The notes beneath the pieces are model-generated. The model did not search any database. It was not told where the DNA came from and saw only the letters and a program-made list of their open reading frames with translations. The translations under genes were made by a program, and so were the position numbers. Below are positions 54,427-64,000 of a DNA stretch of 64,000 nt, piece by piece; position 1 is the stretch's first letter, and every line of letters begins with the position of its first letter. This stretch comes from Asparagopsis taxiformis (Eukaryota > Rhodophyta > Florideophyceae > Bonnemaisoniales > Bonnemaisoniaceae), in the NCBI GenBank assembly GCA_030407315.1, contig JALQPE010000901.1, forward strand, positions 1-64,000, in the 5' to 3' direction.

Positions 54427-55952
54427 GCGGAATAATTTGGGGGCTGCTGAATATTTCTGCTCCTGCTGCTGTTGCTGCTACCTGTAGCACTATGTTCCCA
54501 ATACGTTAGTAGTGACATGAAAATGTCAGCGACAGTGACGCTCTGGCGTTGTTTATCGGTTGGTGGTGGTGGCCGCATGGTGGGTGGATCGTCAGTGATT
54601 GTGGTGACGGCATTGAAGATGTCCCACGTTGTAGGAAACGGCGGCTTTGTGCGATTCATAGTCCATTCGAGTAGTTTCTTGACACATTTTGCTATGAGCT
54701 CTAGGAACCGTTTTGTTTTGTCGCGATCGAAGGGGCGAAGCTTGAGAGCGCGGCGGTCTTGCTGGCTTCTGTACAAAGCGAGGAGCATAACGAATTGGAC
54801 TGGATCATCAGCAGATGTGAATGGGCAGAGGCGAAACGTGCGAAGTGACCAGAGCGACGAGGAGAGGACTTTTCCCTCAACGTTGTATTGGCTCATGATC
54901 AGTTTGTGTGTGTGCGGCGACCAGAGTAGCGACATGGCTAGCCGAATGTATTCGCCTTGTCTCTGTCTCTTTGCGCGCATCTGCCTGCCTACCGCCGGCG
55001 TATTCACGGTGTTGTTGTTGTTGTTGTTGTTTGTGTTTCCATCGTAGAGTGACGGCGCTGATGGCGTAGTGGTGAACGGGATGAGGTTGCAAGCCGTTGC
55101 TTCTTCAATGAATTGCGAAACCTTGCTCCATACAATGGTTGGTGGTACGGCACGTCTGCTGATAGAGTCGAGATGTTCGGACAAGTTGAGATCGCGCAGT
55201 CTGCACAGAATGAATCGCTGGGCCAAGGTAATATTGTCGAGCACAGTCATAGGACGTACATGACTGTGCTTTGTATTGTAATGTGCAGCAAGCAGGAGCG
55301 TTTCAGTAGCAGTGAATGGAGTATCCAGCACTGTTGCTCTGTCCGATTCGTCTATGCGCTGCAGGAAGGCACACTTGATATTTCCAATATGCCATACGTC
55401 GTTGAAGTAGCCGAGCTTTTGAATATATTCTGTTGGTGAACATGTTGCTGCATCGTGGGCGACGTGCCGAAAGCAACCTTGTTCGTACAACTCGCAAAAG
55501 GCTTGCAGGAGTTGGGCACCACGAACAATGTGGCGGTCACCGTTGTGCGCGCAGAATGCTACAAAGCCGCTTTCATCGTCGATTCCCTCCTGCATCAAAC
55601 TGCTTTTCAGCTGGTCGACGTGCTGTCTATTCGAATCTCTAGGATAGAACATTGGTAGTCGGAGTGCAGTGAGATCTTGTGGTGTGAGGTCAACGAGTTT
55701 GGATTTGTAGCATGGTCTGTGCAGCGCTGTGGACGTTGGTGAGGACATTCGCGGCGGTTTGAGGGGCGCATGGGAAGATGGCGACGGCATGTGAGGCAGG
55801 TGTTTGGCTGCTGTTGGCAGTGTATGCTGCACTAGTTGATTTGTCTGCGTTTGTTGTTGTTGTTGTTGGTGATGGAGTGGGGAAACATGGGCAGGTTCGC
55901 GAACGGGCAAGCTGGCAGCTGGTGTATTGCGTGCTGCTATTGCTGTAGCCAT
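54201..55952 (-). pseudogene. ParB-like half of ParB-dioxygenase gene, unit C
   Basis: The start is ATG 55952 (MATAIAARNTPAA). The ParB-like region reads LPMFYPRDSNRQHVDQLKSS and HIVRGAQLLQAFCELYEQG, nearly matching unit A. The helical middle (MTVLDNITLAQRFILCRLRD; RLAMSLLWSPHTHKLI) follows. Reading stays homologous until CFQPELFL near 54310, after which this frame is nonsense to 54201. A single frameshift therefore splits an otherwise full-length gene, so it could be a recent mutation or a sequence error. Confidence 0.7.
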
Positions 55953-56894
55953 TACGTTTGGGCGGAGGGGTGGGGGAACGGTGTGATTGTATGAGTATGG
56001 TTAGCAAGATATGCAAGCCTGTGTGATGAGATTGTGGAAAGGCAGGAACGTGTGTGTGCGTGCGCGTGAGGTTTGCAGCAGGGGCGGCGCGGCGGCGGAT
56101 GGTGGCGGTGGTTGTATCAAACAGCGCACAGGAAATATGCGATGGCGCGAGTGGTGTTGGCGAGATGATCAGTGCGTATTGAGATTGGTGTGTGGCAGGC
56201 GGGCGGTGGTGGAAGGTGATATTGAGATGTATGGATGGGGAGGTGAATGATGAGTGCGTGGGTGTGGTTGACTGAAAGAAACGAGTTGCGGCGGTGCAAC
56301 AATTGTGATGCGACGGACGGCGTTGCCTAATTACAGTGCATGGCGTGCACGGGATGCACTACATGCAAATTTTGGCTGGATAATTTTGTGAATGATTTTA
56401 AAAAGGGAAATTACAGAGTGTGTGCATCCATGCATTGCGTGCACTCTGTGCACTGTATGCACAGGTATGCGGGGCATTTGTGGTGGAACGATATGGCTGG
56501 TGGTGTTTTTGTTGGAGGGTCACAAGCGAGGGAGCGAGGGAGCGAGCACGAGTGTGTGGATAGCATAACGAATCAATAATGCGTAGTGGTTGAGTGTGCA
56601 CACAGTTTGTAATGTGTGGCGTAGTGGGTATGGTGGTAAACTCACTTCTATCGCAGAAGTGGGCGTGCCGGCATAGTGACTACGCCAAGTTGCAAAGTGC
56701 ACGAATCATAGTTTGTTGTGTCGTTTGGAAACCTTTTTGTACTAGACTATTGTATACGCGGGATCTGGTGCTACTACTGCTGGTGCAATCGGTGGATATT
56801 ATGGATACGGATCTGTATTAAACTAACTATGCTTGTGTTGGATGTTTTAGGGGATTTGTAGGAGAGCGTGCGTTTAATTGTAACATATGTCTGT
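55953..56894. other. Intergenic region with TGCATG-rich tract, unit C
   Basis: The 56336-56470 tract is rich in GCATGG, TGCACT and TGCATG, like 42945-43070. It lies ~380 bases upstream of the ParB-dioxygenase ATG and downstream of the RecQ gene. No gene is seen. Confidence 0.5.
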
Positions 56895-59800
56895 CTATCT
56901 GTCTGTCTGTGAATTGAAGAAGATGGATTGTAAGAGAGGAACCATATGTAGTATACCCAACTGGTTGTCGGTGGCTGTGCCGTTGCGGAGCCAATGTACA
57001 TAATCTGAAGTGGTGTGAATGTGTGCAGTGCACGGAATGTGCTGACGAGTAAGTGCTCGCAGCTCGTCACATTCCCAAATGCAGATGCAGTAGCAAAAGA
57101 CCGATTTCAATTGGCATGACCGTTTGCCGTAAGTTCCGGCATTGTGCACGACCATGCCATTGATCTTGTTCAGTGTACATGTGTAGCACCCGACCGTGTT
57201 GACTGGTAGTGTTAGATTTGGGCACACGGACGCCTTGTGACCCTTTGCACAGCAGCGGAGGCAGATGTTATTGAAGCATTGAACGGATTGTGTTGTGTGG
57301 CGCACCAGACTACGTGTTGCTATCGAGCACGGTGGGCATGTCCCGAACAGTGTTTCTGCGACAGCTCGCAGTGCAGCTGGAGTTGCTGGTCGTAGAGCTG
57401 CGTTGAGCGCATCATTTCCAGACACAAACTCTGTTCTCGATGATCCGGTTGCATGAGTAACATCATTCCTACCGTTTCCAGCACCTGTAGTACCACCACC
57501 ACCATCACCGCTATCATTCTCTCTTTGTGGCTGCCGTTTCGTTTGCCTTTCATCATCATCTGGGAATGGTGTTGATGTGGCCGCCTCTGCTGCTGCTGCA
57601 GCTTGACCGAACTGTGCCTGGCAATGGTCGCACGGCTCGAGGTGGCGACTCTGACAAGAACGTCTGTCTGTTGCACCATCTGCGAACGTGTCGAGAAACC
57701 AGCGACGACAGTCGTTCTTCGGAGTAGTACACAGTGCACTAGGGACACCAAAGCTGGTGGATGAAGGAGCGGGGGGACAAGCATCAGCGGCTGGAGCAAT
57801 GAGATCGTCTTTGGTCGTTTGAATTGCGTGCGATTGTGCACTATTCGCAGCATTGGATGACAATGGTTGGTGGAAAATGATGGAGTGAGCCATGGAACCG
57901 TCACGACCAGCACGGCCGCTTTCTTGTAGAAAGTCAATGACAGTGGTGGGGAGGCCAAGATGTACGACGCAACGAACGGACGGCACATCAATGCCGCATC
58001 CAAATGCCGAAGTAGCTACCATGAGGCGCGGCTTTGTTGCATGCTCTGCCTGCCATTGCTGGAGAGCTTTGGTGCGTTGGACATCGCTGAGGTCTGCATG
58101 GTAAAGGAGGCATTGGATGTCTGGACAGATGAGGCTGAGCACATGTTCGACGGCATTGCAGCGTAATTTGTTCTGAATGTATACAATCAAACGGATAGAG
58201 GAAGGATGGGGGGCGGCAGTATCGTTGGATTCTGTGGTGGTGGTGGTGGCGATAGTACCAATGAGCTGTGCAGCAGCCAACAGCATTTTGCTGGCTGGTA
58301 CCTCTCGGACACTGTAACGAATGTTGGCGCGTGTAGTTGGCGAGCGCAGCACTTGCCAATTGCGCATTCCGCATGCATGAGACATGGAATGCACGAGTGG
58401 AGGGGGGCAAGTAGCTGTCATGGCAATGATGGGCACTGTGACATCATGAGGACGAATGAATTCGCGTACATCACCAAGAGCTGGGCGGAAATGTTTCCAA
58501 AGCAGCACCAAGTGTGCTTCATCAATGAATATGGCATGCAGTGACTGTGTGGCAGCAGCGGTTCGAATGAATGCCGTATACGACGGGAGTACGAGTTGCT
58601 CTGCACTGACCAGCACAATACGTACACCGGCTGTATTGGCAAAGTCTGCAAAGCGTGCAGCTGTGATACCCTTGCGTGCGCAGCGGTGTATGAGATCTTG
58701 CTGCAGTGAGACGAGTGGTACCACAACGACACATAGCTTATCCGGCATGATGAAAGCAGGAAGCATGAAGAGGAGGCTCTTACCTCCTCCGGTTGGCAGC
58801 AATACGAAAAGGTCTTTTGCGGGCTGGAGGGCATGGAGAACGGCGGATTTCTGGTGCACCGATATGAACCGTGCGTCGGGACACTGAAAAAAGGTTTGCA
58901 ACGAACGTGAAGCATCGGCAGGTGAAGGAGGAGTAGGGCAATTGCGGGTCAGGGCTAGTTGTTGTTGTGATGATGGAGATGATATGGGGGTGGGTGGTAG
59001 TGACATGAGCATAGAGGAAGATGAAGGTGTCCCCCCATTTCTTCTCTTCCTGCTATTCAAGCCGGCCACCGCTTCTGCAGCAGCAGCAGGAGCAGGACAT
59101 GGTGCTGTTGGTGCAGCATTGTGTAACAGAATGTTGAGATTGTTTTCAATGCAGTCGAGACGGGCGAGGATTTGAGCAGAAGCGACGAGGTCATTTGATG
59201 CAACTGTAGCACCACCAGTGGCACTGTAATCTGTAGGTTGTGATCGATGGGCAGGGTTGCAACTGCCGAGTGACGGGCAGGGAAGCAGCTTGTTGTTCTT
59301 GGTGAACGGAAGCGGGGGACCGGTCTGGAGTCGAAGTACGCGATGCCAGGTTTCGGAAGCATTGCGATACTGCTGCAGCTCGGTCTCTGTAATCGCTGTC
59401 AATTGCGATCGAGATACGCCGTACGTTTTCGTTGCCGTGTGCTCGGAATGACCGGCTTGGAGGTGCAACGTGGCCGTTGAGGCTGCGACAGCAGGAGGTG
59501 GATGATCATTGTTGCCAGTAGGAGAGGTGGTGTCTGCAAGTTGCCATGAAGCAGCAGCAGAGGGCAAGAAATTTTTGACAACAGCACTGTGATAATGTCT
59601 GTACTGAGTGGTTGATAGTGGAATGTTGACGGAATTGAGGCAATCTGTGAATGCTGTGCGCAGTTTGTCCACGGAAGAGGTGTCGAACATGAAGTCCAAT
59701 GGGTTGACAGTGTCTTGATTGGCAGCATCGGGCGTACTTGCTGCAGCGGCGGCCGCTGCGCGACGTGGAGAAGAAGACGAGCGTGGCAGTGGCGGCGGCG

Positions 59801-60986
59801 GTGGCATGACGGGCACAACTTTGGGAAGTGACTGTTCCTGTAATTTGATGTTGAGCAGATTGTGGAGCGGATGAATGAACAACATATAGATGTGCATCAT
59901 TCCCGCTGTCACAGCATCAGGGCATCGTACAATTGTTCGGCCAGTGCCGTCCTGCATGCATCTGGTTTTGCTGTACGTAAGCATCGTAAGCAATTGACCC
60001 TGAGACACGAATATGCTGCGGGTGGCCTTGGCTGTATTGCGGACACGGAGTGTGGCAGCTTCGGTTGCACGAGCCGGGCCTCCACTGCAAATTTGCATGA
60101 GTGTATAAAGAAGGTGCTGGAGGTGTACAGCATGGTTGATGAATTGTTTTGCCGCTTGTTTGTTCACTGAAGCATCAGCATGGAAGAGGTGCGGGTGGAC
60201 TGCGTCGATGTACGCACGTCTCCAAGAGTTTAGAGCTTCGTAATTGTGCGGATGCATGAGGTACCAGTAACCGGGAGATTTTTCTCCGAGTGCATCTTGT
60301 AGTGTGCCCAACGTGCGCCAAAACTGCGTGTTGAGACGCAGTCCCATCAACAAGTTGTCCTCCACCAGCGTCCATGCATTGTTCTGGAGGAGATGAACTT
60401 GCGCAGCCAAATTTGCCAGCGACAATTCATGTCCATCAATGATGCCACACATCGAGTGTCTTGTACAAAGCACCATGTTGATGTGATGCGCTTCCGTGCT
60501 GGCAAGACGATGACAACAGCGTAGACAGCTGGCCACAACTGTTGCACCTGTGTCGGCGTGTTCGGAGGTAGCGGCGGTAAGCAGTTTCCATGCTTCGTCT
60601 CTGTCTGCAGCTGAACGTGGAAATGCGTAAATGTGCGTAACGACGACACACTTTGCGAAATACTTGAGAGCGGCCAACATTGGGGACGTCTCTTGTGCGT
60701 TGGCGAAGCGATAATTGTTGCTGCTGCCGTTGCGCCTGACAGCGGTACATGCAATGTACAGCGGCAAAACGGTTTGATTCGATTCAAGCGGATCGAACAT
60801 GATGCTGCGAACGATAATGTGCAATTTGCTCAGTGCGGCAGTCAGATTTGCATTTCCAGCATTGCATAGTTTCTTCAACTCGTCAACCTGTTCATACTGT
60901 GCATTGGTCATAAACGTGCTGCGCTTGGTGTCCGGCCATCCCGACGTAGCGAATAGAAATGTGAGGAGGCGGCTGAGGCGAACCAA
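56895..60986 (-). CDS. Tyrosine-recombinase-like + RecQ helicase, truncated by the telomere
   Basis: The frame of 1363 residues begins at a TTG (60986), but it is open further upstream without any ATG until the telomeric repeat itself, so the true start has been lost. The extra N-terminal ~245 residues relative to the 43578 copy (SRLLTFLFATSGWPD; CLRCCHRLASTEAHHINM) resemble a helical core-binding region. Recombinase-like boxes: GGPARATEAATLRV (~307) and LQAGHSEHTATKTYG (~515). RecQ motifs: PTGGGKSLLF (~732), IDEAHLVLLWKHFR (~823), MTATCPP and QESGRAGRDG. A Cys cluster (CRRWFLDTF ... CDHC) and the knuckle CLRCCAKGHKASVCP close the protein. It is the most telomere-proximal gene of the array. 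Confidence 0.85.
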   Translation of the reverse strand: MVRLSRLLTFLFATSGWPDTKRSTFMTNAQYEQVDELKKLCNAGNANLTAALSKLHIIVRSIMFDPLESNQTVLPLYIACTAVRRNGSSNNYRFANAQETSPMLAALKYFAKCVVVTHIYAFPRSAADRDEAWKLLTAATSEHADTGATVVASCLRCCHRLASTEAHHINMVLCTRHSMCGIIDGHELSLANLAAQVHLLQNNAWTLVEDNLLMGLRLNTQFWRTLGTLQDALGEKSPGYWYLMHPHNYEALNSWRRAYIDAVHPHLFHADASVNKQAAKQFINHAVHLQHLLYTLMQICSGGPARATEAATLRVRNTAKATRSIFVSQGQLLTMLTYSKTRCMQDGTGRTIVRCPDAVTAGMMHIYMLFIHPLHNLLNIKLQEQSLPKVVPVMPPPPPLPRSSSSPRRAAAAAAASTPDAANQDTVNPLDFMFDTSSVDKLRTAFTDCLNSVNIPLSTTQYRHYHSAVVKNFLPSAAASWQLADTTSPTGNNDHPPPAVAASTATLHLQAGHSEHTATKTYGVSRSQLTAITETELQQYRNASETWHRVLRLQTGPPLPFTKNNKLLPCPSLGSCNPAHRSQPTDYSATGGATVASNDLVASAQILARLDCIENNLNILLHNAAPTAPCPAPAAAAEAVAGLNSRKRRNGGTPSSSSMLMSLPPTPISSPSSQQQLALTRNCPTPPSPADASRSLQTFFQCPDARFISVHQKSAVLHALQPAKDLFVLLPTGGGKSLLFMLPAFIMPDKLCVVVVPLVSLQQDLIHRCARKGITAARFADFANTAGVRIVLVSAEQLVLPSYTAFIRTAAATQSLHAIFIDEAHLVLLWKHFRPALGDVREFIRPHDVTVPIIAMTATCPPPLVHSMSHACGMRNWQVLRSPTTRANIRYSVREVPASKMLLAAAQLIGTIATTTTTESNDTAAPHPSSIRLIVYIQNKLRCNAVEHVLSLICPDIQCLLYHADLSDVQRTKALQQWQAEHATKPRLMVATSAFGCGIDVPSVRCVVHLGLPTTVIDFLQESGRAGRDGSMAHSIIFHQPLSSNAANSAQSHAIQTTKDDLIAPAADACPPAPSSTSFGVPSALCTTPKNDCRRWFLDTFADGATDRRSCQSRHLEPCDHCQAQFGQAAAAAEAATSTPFPDDDERQTKRQPQRENDSGDGGGGTTGAGNGRNDVTHATGSSRTEFVSGNDALNAALRPATPAALRAVAETLFGTCPPCSIATRSLVRHTTQSVQCFNNICLRCCAKGHKASVCPNLTLPVNTVGCYTCTLNKINGMVVHNAGTYGKRSCQLKSVFCYCICIWECDELRALTRQHIPCTAHIHTTSDYVHWLRNGTATDNQLGILHMVPLLQSIFFNSQTDR

Positions 60987-61017
60987 GTAGGAGCGAAGCG
61001 TTTCAGTCGAAATGGCT

Positions 61018-61107
61018 AGTCGATTAGGGGATTAGGGGATTAGGGGATTAGGATTAGGGGATTTTTTTAGGGGATTAGGGGATTTAGGGATTTTTTTTAG
61101 GGGATTG
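61018..61107 (+). repeat. Internal telomeric repeat block 1
   Basis: TTAGGGGA units, partly degenerate with T-runs, abut the truncated RecQ frame. They mark a former chromosome end capped before the Penelope-like element arrived. Confidence 0.9.
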
Positions 61108-61216
61108 TTAGTGAAAGCCGATTGCTGGACCTGGGTGCTGAGCGCGCGGTGACCGTTATTCGCAGTGAAGAGCGTTGTTTTCGCTAGAGAGTAGTCTGAT
61201 CGCCCAGTCTAGAGTG

Positions 61217-61257
61217 AAGAGAACGTTTCGCCATTTACAATGGCTTCATCAGCTCTT
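61217..61257 (-). ncRNA. Hammerhead-ribozyme-like motif 1
   Basis: On the minus strand the order is AAGAG, CUGAUGA, A, GCCAUU-GUA-AAUGGC (stem II), GAAA, CGUU, CUCUU. This is the hammerhead core (CUGANGA...GAAA) with stem I AAGAG/CUCUU and stem II of 6 pairs. Stem III would be the self-complementary AACGUU, implying a dimeric form. Penelope-like elements are known to carry such ribozymes in their terminal repeats. One unpaired A follows CUGAUGA. Cleavage activity is not shown. Confidence 0.6.
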
Positions 61258-61672
61258 ACCTCTGAGGAGGAAACTACTTTTCCTATGCTACTCTTATATT
61301 CTGACTTGTGGTCTCGAATAGGCAATTCGAGGGCATCGATGTACACTGTACATATTCAGTGCGGCGGCGGCGGTGAATTCAGCCCTAGATGGTCTTTCAC
61401 AAATTTTCCAGAATTTCCAGAAACCGTTTGTGAACATTGCTGTGGCCATTCGAGTTGTAACTGGTTTTCAGGAGATGAATTTTGGGCGATTTTCTCAGGG
61501 CAACGGCTTTTCGATCAAGCACTGCCATTGGTAGTTTGGAGTGAAACTATCCATCCTGAGATCATCAGCTTCCAATATCTTCCTCTCACCGTGTGTTTTG
61601 TATGTGTAGTTCGTAATTCCGCACTACTTTTTCCTCGCTAATTTTTTTTGTGCAAGGGTTTCCACGCTCTCA

Positions 61673-63133
61673 TCATTCTTCCTGTGCATTCTGGTCTCTT
61701 TCACGTATGCATTTGTATTTCCAATGCTGCTTCGCTGATATGAGACTTTTTCCAATCTTCTCAAAGTCTTTGAACACAATCATCGGTGGATATGATTCAA
61801 GAAGGACAATTTGGCGGTTGCTGAATTTGTTCAGCCTTTTTGTGATGAGTAGGGGTCGAAGTGGGTATTTGGCAATCCATCTACTCAAATAATATTTGAG
61901 CAAGGGATGGAAAGCGGTAAATACCATCTCTTTGTCTGGTTCTTCGACACTCGCTGTTCATAGATGTATTTCTGTCGGTCATCATATTTGATATTTTTCC
62001 AGTGGCGCTGGATTATTGCAGCGGGATATCCTCTTGCGCGGAGGCCTTTGAAAATGATATTCATCGCTGCCAGCCACTCCGACTTACTTGAACTGTTTCT
62101 CATACACCGGATTGCCTCTCCCTTAATTATTGCAGTTTTGTGCTGGATAGGGTGACCGCTGTTGAACGGCAGATAGAGGAACCGGTTTGTAGGTTTGAAG
62201 AAAACCTTTGTGTCTAATTTTTTCTCCAGTTTGTATCGGAATCCTTTGTATATTTCGATGTCCAGGTACCGTGCGTTATACTCACAAATATTATGAGTGA
62301 GGCGGAGAGAGGATGCTCTGTTGAGCTCTCCTATAATTTTTTCTCCAATTTCCTTTGTCCTCGTGATCAAGAAGCCATCATCTATAAAACGGCTTTGAAA
62401 TAGGATGTCTGGATGTGACAATACCTCTTTGAATTTGTAATACAAGTAGAGGTTCGCGAACGGTGGAGCCACTTGTGTTTCGGTGGCTGTGCCTGTTATC
62501 TGTACGTAGATGCTGTTGTTAGCACTGACGTAATTATTGAACATTATAAGCTGTAGTATCTTGGTCCAGAAATTGTTGGAACTGCGCATACAGATAAGGT
62601 TTCTCCGTAATGTTCTTATTGCGTCTCTGATGTCTATGCTTGGATATAGCTGTTCGACATCGTATGTGACGAAGACAAATTCATTGTCTTCTCTGAAGTC
62701 TTCTATTTGTTGTATGATTTGTCTCGAATCTCTAGCAATTTCCGAGAATTTCTCGACTTCGTTCTGTAGTACTTCTGCGAGTGCCTTGCTCAATGGTGCC
62801 AACATATAAGAATGTTGTGCCGTTATAGGGCGTGTTCCGAGCGTTGGTTTGTGCAGCTTGGGGATTATATAAAATGGTGAGGGGTCTTTCGCTTGTCCAG
62901 CGTGTGTCAGCCATTTGTTTTTTCGCCATAGTTGTATATCCCAAGTACTATTCAGAATATTCTTCAACCTGTGAAGAATTTGGCTGTGGGGAAATATGCT
63001 GACTTTCCTGAATGAAGTTGTGCTCAAGTTTGAAGATAGGAGGCTGTTGTAGTAATCTCCTCTTATTGCAACAATTCCAAAGTTCTTGTCCGCTTGTTTG
63101 ATCACCACATCCATTGATTTTAAATCTTTGATT
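61673..63133 (-). pseudogene. Penelope-like reverse transcriptase, 5'-truncated and frameshifted
   Basis: The main frame is 61885-63114 (409 residues from MDVVIKQADKNFGIVA, typical of the start of Penelope-like RT cores), and it is open upstream through GIKDLKS into telomeric repeat, so the N-terminus is missing. RT motifs: PKLHKPTLGTRPITAQ, FVTYDVEQLYPSIDI (motif A), GTATETQVAPPFANLYLY (motif B), FQSRFIDDGFLI (catalytic DD). The frame stops at 61885, but the thumb region continues in another frame (AFHPLLKYYLSRWIAKYPLR) to 61673. No GIY-YIG endonuclease is visible, as in the endonuclease-less telomeric types (Athena, Coprina). The element's 3' end faces the centromere, as expected for addition to a chromosome end. 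Confidence 0.85.
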
Positions 63134-63154
63134 CCTTTTAGGGGATTTAGGGAT
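63134..63154 (+). repeat. Internal telomeric repeat block 2
   Basis: A short TTTTAGGGGATTTAGGGATT remnant sits at the 5' truncation point of the reverse transcriptase. It separates it from the distal 550-base fragment. Confidence 0.75.
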
Positions 63155-63692
63155 TATGACTTAAGAGTCCGAGTTCGCTGTGCGGCAAGTGAGGGTAGGG
63201 TAGGGGGATAGTGGAGATGGAGAGGGAGTGGATAGGGTTTGGTTGACAGTCTTGACCGGTTATGGTCGGGGCATGGACTGAGTTGGTTAGGGGGAGATTA
63301 GGGGATTGGGCTTCAATGGATGTGCTGAGCGGCAGGATAGGGGCAGTTCGGGATGGGATGGGGGTGCGAAATTTTCGTTTGAGGTGCGTCGTCTTAGGGG
63401 GAAAAAGCCTGTCTCGGGGGCTTGTTTCGCTCTCGAACGCGAGCTTCGGGGTTCGGGGATAGGGGCTTCTCCGCTGCAGGGGGAGTATGTGGCTTGACTC
63501 CTTCCGGGGTAGGGGAGAGGCAGATAGAGGTTGAGTTGCAGGCAGGCTATGTTTCGAGCCAGTACCAAGTTGAACGCCGATTGGTGAGAAGGAGAACGTT
63601 TCGACTTTATGTCTTCTTCAGCTCCTTACCTCTCGGGGTCAGGGACTGGTCCTACCTACCTGCTATTTATGTACCTCTAGGGCTCCCGTAGG
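63155..63692 (-). mobile_element. Distal retroelement fragment with ribozyme-like motif
   Basis: About 540 G-rich bases lie between two telomeric blocks. They contain hammerhead-like motif 2 and nothing else recognisable. Sequence around the motif (GAGAACGTTTCG, CTTCTTCAGCTCCTTACCTCT) matches 61219-61266 (GAGAACGTTTCG, CTTCATCAGCTCTTACCTCT), so this is probably the terminal-repeat end of a second, mostly deleted Penelope-like copy or the other end of the same one. Confidence 0.55.
63589..63627 (-). ncRNA. Hammerhead-ribozyme-like motif 2
   Basis: Minus strand: AAGGAG, CUGAAGA, A, GAC-AUAAA-GUC (stem II), GAAA, CGUU, CUCCUU. Compared with motif 1, stem I changes from AAGAG/CUCUU to AAGGAG/CUCCUU and stem II is entirely different yet still pairs. 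This covariation with an unchanged core strongly suggests a conserved RNA structure. Confidence 0.6.
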
Positions 63693-64000
63693 GGGTTCTA
63701 AGGGGATTAGGGGATTAGGGGGGATTTAGGGGATTAGGGGATTAGGGGATTTTTTTTTAGGGGATTAGGGGATTAGGGGATTAGGATTTAGGGGGATTTA
63801 GGGGATTAGGGGATTAGGGGATTTTTTAGGGGATTAGGGGATTAGGGGATTAGGGGATTAGGGGATTAGGGGATTAGGGGATTAGGGGATTAGGGGATTA
63901 GGGGATTAGGGGATTTTTAGGGGATTAGGGGATTAGGGGATTTAGGGGATTAGGGGATTAGGGGATTAGGGGATTAGGGGATTAGGGGATTAGGGGATTA
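63693..64000 (+). repeat. Terminal telomeric repeat array
   Basis: (TTAGGGGA)n runs to the end of the window, with occasional GGGGG, TTTAGG and T(5-9) interruptions, more regular toward the end. The G-rich strand reads 5' to 3' outward, which identifies this as the right chromosome end. Confidence 0.95.

Noticed and set aside
61240..61641. 133-residue plus-strand open frame near the telomere with CEHCCGHSSC
   Set aside because: It is not related to the small Cys-rich family and lies antisense to the retroelement's 3' region, next to the ribozyme-like motif.
1..64000. rRNA or tRNA genes
   Set aside because: No tRNA cloverleaf or rRNA-like sequence was noticed by eye; a tRNAscan or Rfam run would be needed to exclude them.

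Overview
The window is a eukaryotic chromosome end. The last ~300 bases of the + strand are an 8-base telomere-type repeat (unit TTAGGGGA with TTAGGGGGA and T-run variants), G-rich strand running 5' to 3' toward position 64000, as expected for a right-hand telomere. The genes look intron-poor, with reading frames of 1-4 kb. I cannot assign the species. A chromodomain Ty3/gypsy element, a telomere-associated Penelope-like element and RecQ genes beside the telomere would fit a fungus, an alga or another protist.

Layout. (1) 1-10.4 kb: two tandem, decayed genes that each encode a ParB/sulfiredoxin-like domain, a long linker and a 2-oxoglutarate/Fe(II) dioxygenase-like domain. Clusters of nested palindromes flank both. 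(2) 10.7-14.2 kb: a ParB-like + DNA methyltransferase gene with a SET domain in a shifted frame, followed by an unrecognised gene (14.66 kb) cut by a retrotransposon. (3) 15.9-26.8 kb: a Ty3/gypsy chromovirus with nearly identical LTRs, a primer binding site, gag, a GGGAAAC -1 frameshift site, pol with a C-terminal chromodomain, and a 2.5-kb repetitive 3' region. (4) 27.2-32.8 kb: an unrecognised coiled-coil gene and an intact DNA methyltransferase-SET fusion separated by a second, unrelated palindrome cluster. (5) 34.0-35.4 kb: the LTR, primer site and gag start of a different, truncated LTR element. (6) 35.4-61.0 kb: a tandem subtelomeric array. Its unit has a small Cys-rich protein gene (+), a ParB-like/dioxygenase gene (-) and a tyrosine-recombinase-like/RecQ helicase gene (-). 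One copy is nearly complete, one seems reduced to the small gene, and the distal copy is cut by the telomere. (7) 61.0-64.0 kb: telomeric repeats interrupted by a 5'-truncated Penelope-like reverse transcriptase and two hammerhead-ribozyme-like motifs.

Possible system. A ParB-like module is joined in some genes to a predicted DNA methyltransferase plus SET domain (possible writer of DNA and protein methylation), and in neighbouring genes to a 2OG-Fe(II) dioxygenase (possible eraser or oxidiser). Near the telomere these genes travel in tandem units with a recombinase-like/RecQ gene. I infer a family of mobile or amplifying chromatin-modifying elements. All domain calls come from motifs read by eye, not from searches.
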